Shown here: piece after piece, positions 4,528 through 5,985 of the stretch
Numbering within the stretch: the stretch's first letter is position 1
Layout: every line of letters starts with the position of its first letter
The notes under the pieces: model-generated
Seen by the model: the letters and a program-made list of their open reading frames with translations, nothing else
Database searches by the model: none
Told to the model about the DNA's origin: nothing
Program-made: the position numbers and the translations under genes
Assembly (NCBI GenBank): GCA_029933495.1
Contig: JAOZOC010000066.1
Coordinates: 1,205-7,189 of the forward strand
Source: Bacteroidales bacterium
GTDB lineage: Bacteria; Bacteroidota; Bacteroidia; Bacteroidales; JAADJA01
Direction: 5' to 3'
Length of the DNA stretch: 5,985 nt

Positions 4528-5985
4528 TTAATCTCCGTGAGGTTTTAAAACCGGCAGTTTTTTCCCAAGCATAAGATACTTATCGAACCACCGCCTTATC
4601 ATTCCATATTGTTCTAATTTAAATTCCGTAAGCCCGTGGTCTCCACCCTCAAACATAACAAGGCGATACGGGACTTTCTCTTTTTGAAAAGCCAGAGCCA
4701 TATTCAGCGATTCCTCGGGCATAACACGCCAGTCAGCTGTTCCGTGGAGCAGCAGTATTGGGGTGCTTTTGCAAATTTCTTCCACCCGTGTTATTGCGGA
4801 CCTTTGGGTGAGAAGCGAATCTTTGTGTTCCCAGTAATCGGGCATCAGCTCACTATAAACCCACGCTTCCATTTCGTTTCCGCGGCTTTCGTTCATCATT
4901 CGCAGGTCGGAAGCACCGCCAACCACTACTGCAGCTTTGAACTTTGTTGTACGCATCAAAGCAAGGTATGTCATCATTCCTCCTCTGCTTCTGCCATAGA
5001 TGCCTATTTTGGACGTATCAACATTGGGTAAGGATTTGAGTAAAGGTAATAGGTTCATAACATCATCAACATCTTTACCACCAAACTCCTCTTTACCCTC
5101 TCCACCGTCGTTTCCACGGTACTGACTTCCAATAACCACATATCCCCAGCTTGCTACACGTGCCAATAGTTTTGCCATTTTTTTCGGGTTTAGCTTTGCA
5201 AATTCACGATTGCCGCCACGGTTATAAATTATTGCAGGATGCTTTCTCTTGCCAAGAGGAAAGGCCAGATAAGCCTTTACTTTTAGTCCGTCACTCACAT
5301 AAAACAGTTCCTCCATCACCACATTGTTGAGATACTGGAATTCCGCTTTCAGTTTTTTCTTGCCGGGTACCTTACTGAAAACTGCATTTATAACTCCGGT
5401 ATCAGAAAAGACATCCATTGGCCATCGTGAAATGATTTTCCCATCCGGATCATTTGAATAATCAAACTTCCCTGTCAGAAGTTTTTCTCTGTCAACTATT
5501 CCCCCGTTGTTTATCAGAACCGAAATAGCTTTTGTGTTTTCAAGATTCTCCAAAGGATTTTTATCAAGTATCAAAATATCAGGCTCGAAACCTTTTGCAA
5601 TTTTTCCTGTTTTCCAACGGAAGGCATCCGGAAAGTTTGTTGTGGCTGCAGCAAGAACTTCCCTGTTTGACAACCCTATCTGGTGAAGTAGTTCCAATTC
5701 AGTGTGAAGTGAAATTCCTGGCATTGTGCCCCAAACATCAGTTGCACTGCCTGCAAGATAACGGCAACCCGCTTTTCGGTAAACATTCTCTATTCTCAGT
5801 TCCTGTATGGCCATTGCAGTGTAATTTTTCTGTACCTCCTCTGAATAGTTATGCTTACCTGTCTTTTTGTCAACAGGGCTATTGATATCCTTTTCGTTTA
5901 TTATCCCTGAAACGGGTTCGAGCCAGGGATTACTGCTTCCCGGCAAATCTGCATAAAGTAGGCTCATAGTGGGCATCAGATATGT
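4528..5985 (-). CDS. Amidohydrolase (C-terminal half) fused to S9 prolyl-oligopeptidase-type hydrolase; 5' end beyond right edge
   Basis: The frame is open to the window end: codons ACA-TAT-CTG precede the ATG at 5976, giving YLMPTMSL, an amidohydrolase strand motif, so that ATG is internal and the true start lies outside. Numbering from that Met, residues 1-168 are the C-terminal half of an imidazolonepropionase-like amidohydrolase: probable metal/catalytic D80 in AGSATDVWG, HTELELLHQIGLSNREVL (91-108), ATTNFPDAF (111-119), and GKIAKGFEPDILILDKNPL (124-142). The HxH metal site would be upstream. A linker (about 169-222) leads to an alpha/beta-hydrolase domain of the S9 family (about 223-470): NRGGNREF (252-259), YRGNDGGEGKEEFGGKDV (286-303), nucleophile S330 in GRSRGGM, acid D415 in HGTADWRV and H447 in GGDHGL, a complete triad. 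Expected role: hydrolysis of peptides or amide/ester derivatives, probably outside the cytoplasm. Substrate unknown. It lies 2 bases upstream of the exported PLP enzyme. Confidence 0.87.
   Translation of the reverse strand, partial: TYLMPTMSLLYADLPGSSNPWLEPVSGIINEKDINSPVDKKTGKHNYSEEVQKNYTAMAIQELRIENVYRKAGCRYLAGSATDVWGTMPGISLHTELELLHQIGLSNREVLAAATTNFPDAFRWKTGKIAKGFEPDILILDKNPLENLENTKAISVLINNGGIVDREKLLTGKFDYSNDPDGKIISRWPMDVFSDTGVINAVFSKVPGKKKLKAEFQYLNNVVMEELFYVSDGLKVKAYLAFPLGKRKHPAIIYNRGGNREFAKLNPKKMAKLLARVASWGYVVIGSQYRGNDGGEGKEEFGGKDVDDVMNLLPLLKSLPNVDTSKIGIYGRSRGGMMTYLALMRTTKFKAAVVVGGASDLRMMNESRGNEMEAWVYSELMPDYWEHKDSLLTQRSAITRVEEICKSTPILLLHGTADWRVMPEESLNMALAFQKEKVPYRLVMFEGGDHGLTEFKLEQYGMIRRWFDKYLMLGKKLPVLKPHGD

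Noticed and set aside
4636..5885. Two rightward frames (4636-5031 and 5532-5885) opposite the hydrolase
   Set aside because: Antisense to conserved S9 and amidohydrolase motifs; their cysteine- and histidine-rich composition is that of shadow frames.
5974..5976. ATG at 5976 as the start of the large hydrolase gene
   Set aside because: The frame continues open to the window edge (ACA-TAT-CTG upstream), and YLMPTMSL is an internal amidohydrolase motif. A start here would remove the metal-binding half and any signal peptide.

Overview
This window looks like chromosomal DNA of a member of the Bacteroidota, AT-rich and gene-dense. Evidence: the MlaE, MlaF, SprT-like and CvpA-family proteins have the wording typical of that phylum (for example DEPNSGLDP in MlaF and KPHGKEW in the SprT-like protein), most starts lack a Shine-Dalgarno sequence and sit behind A/T-rich leaders, and a short lipoprotein has the lipobox L-T-S-C. 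A clear twin-arginine signal on one enzyme implies a Tat system. That fits environmental Bacteroidota (Marinilabiliales/Prolixibacteraceae-like, or Cytophagia/Flavobacteriia) better than gut Bacteroides. The placement is inference from remembered family features; no search was run.

Layout. Positions 1-1042 hold a leftward cluster: a small lipoprotein (875-1042, GTG start, easily missed) whose end overlaps the start of a SprT-like zinc metalloprotein (283-888), followed after 9 bases by the N-terminal 91 codons of formate-tetrahydrofolate ligase (fhs, cut by the left edge). A 119-base divergent promoter region (1043-1161) separates this from a rightward operon, mlaE (1162-1896), mlaF (1911-2669) and a CvpA-family membrane protein (2670-3206), packed with gaps of 14 and 0 bases. 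A 164-base convergent gap (3207-3370) carries short repeats and hairpins. The right half is a leftward two-gene unit: a large hydrolase, open through the right edge, joining the C-terminal half of an amidohydrolase to a full S9 (prolyl-oligopeptidase-type) catalytic domain (4528 to beyond 5985), then, 2 bases later, a Tat-signal PLP enzyme of the threonine aldolase / beta-eliminating lyase fold (3371-4525).

How the genes may work together. mlaE and mlaF encode the inner-membrane permease and ATPase of an MCE-type phospholipid transporter; the MCE substrate-binding subunit (MlaD) is not beside them and must be elsewhere if the system works. The hydrolase and PLP enzyme look co-translated and may form an extracytoplasmic peptide or amino-acid-derivative degradation pair; substrates cannot be read from the sequence. 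The lipoprotein, SprT-like gene and fhs have no obvious shared pathway and may simply share a transcript. There are no tRNA or rRNA genes, CRISPR arrays, insertion sequences or phage genes. The points most worth following up are the amidohydrolase-S9 fusion with its exported aldolase-like partner, and the hidden lipoprotein gene with a perfect palindrome near its 3' end.
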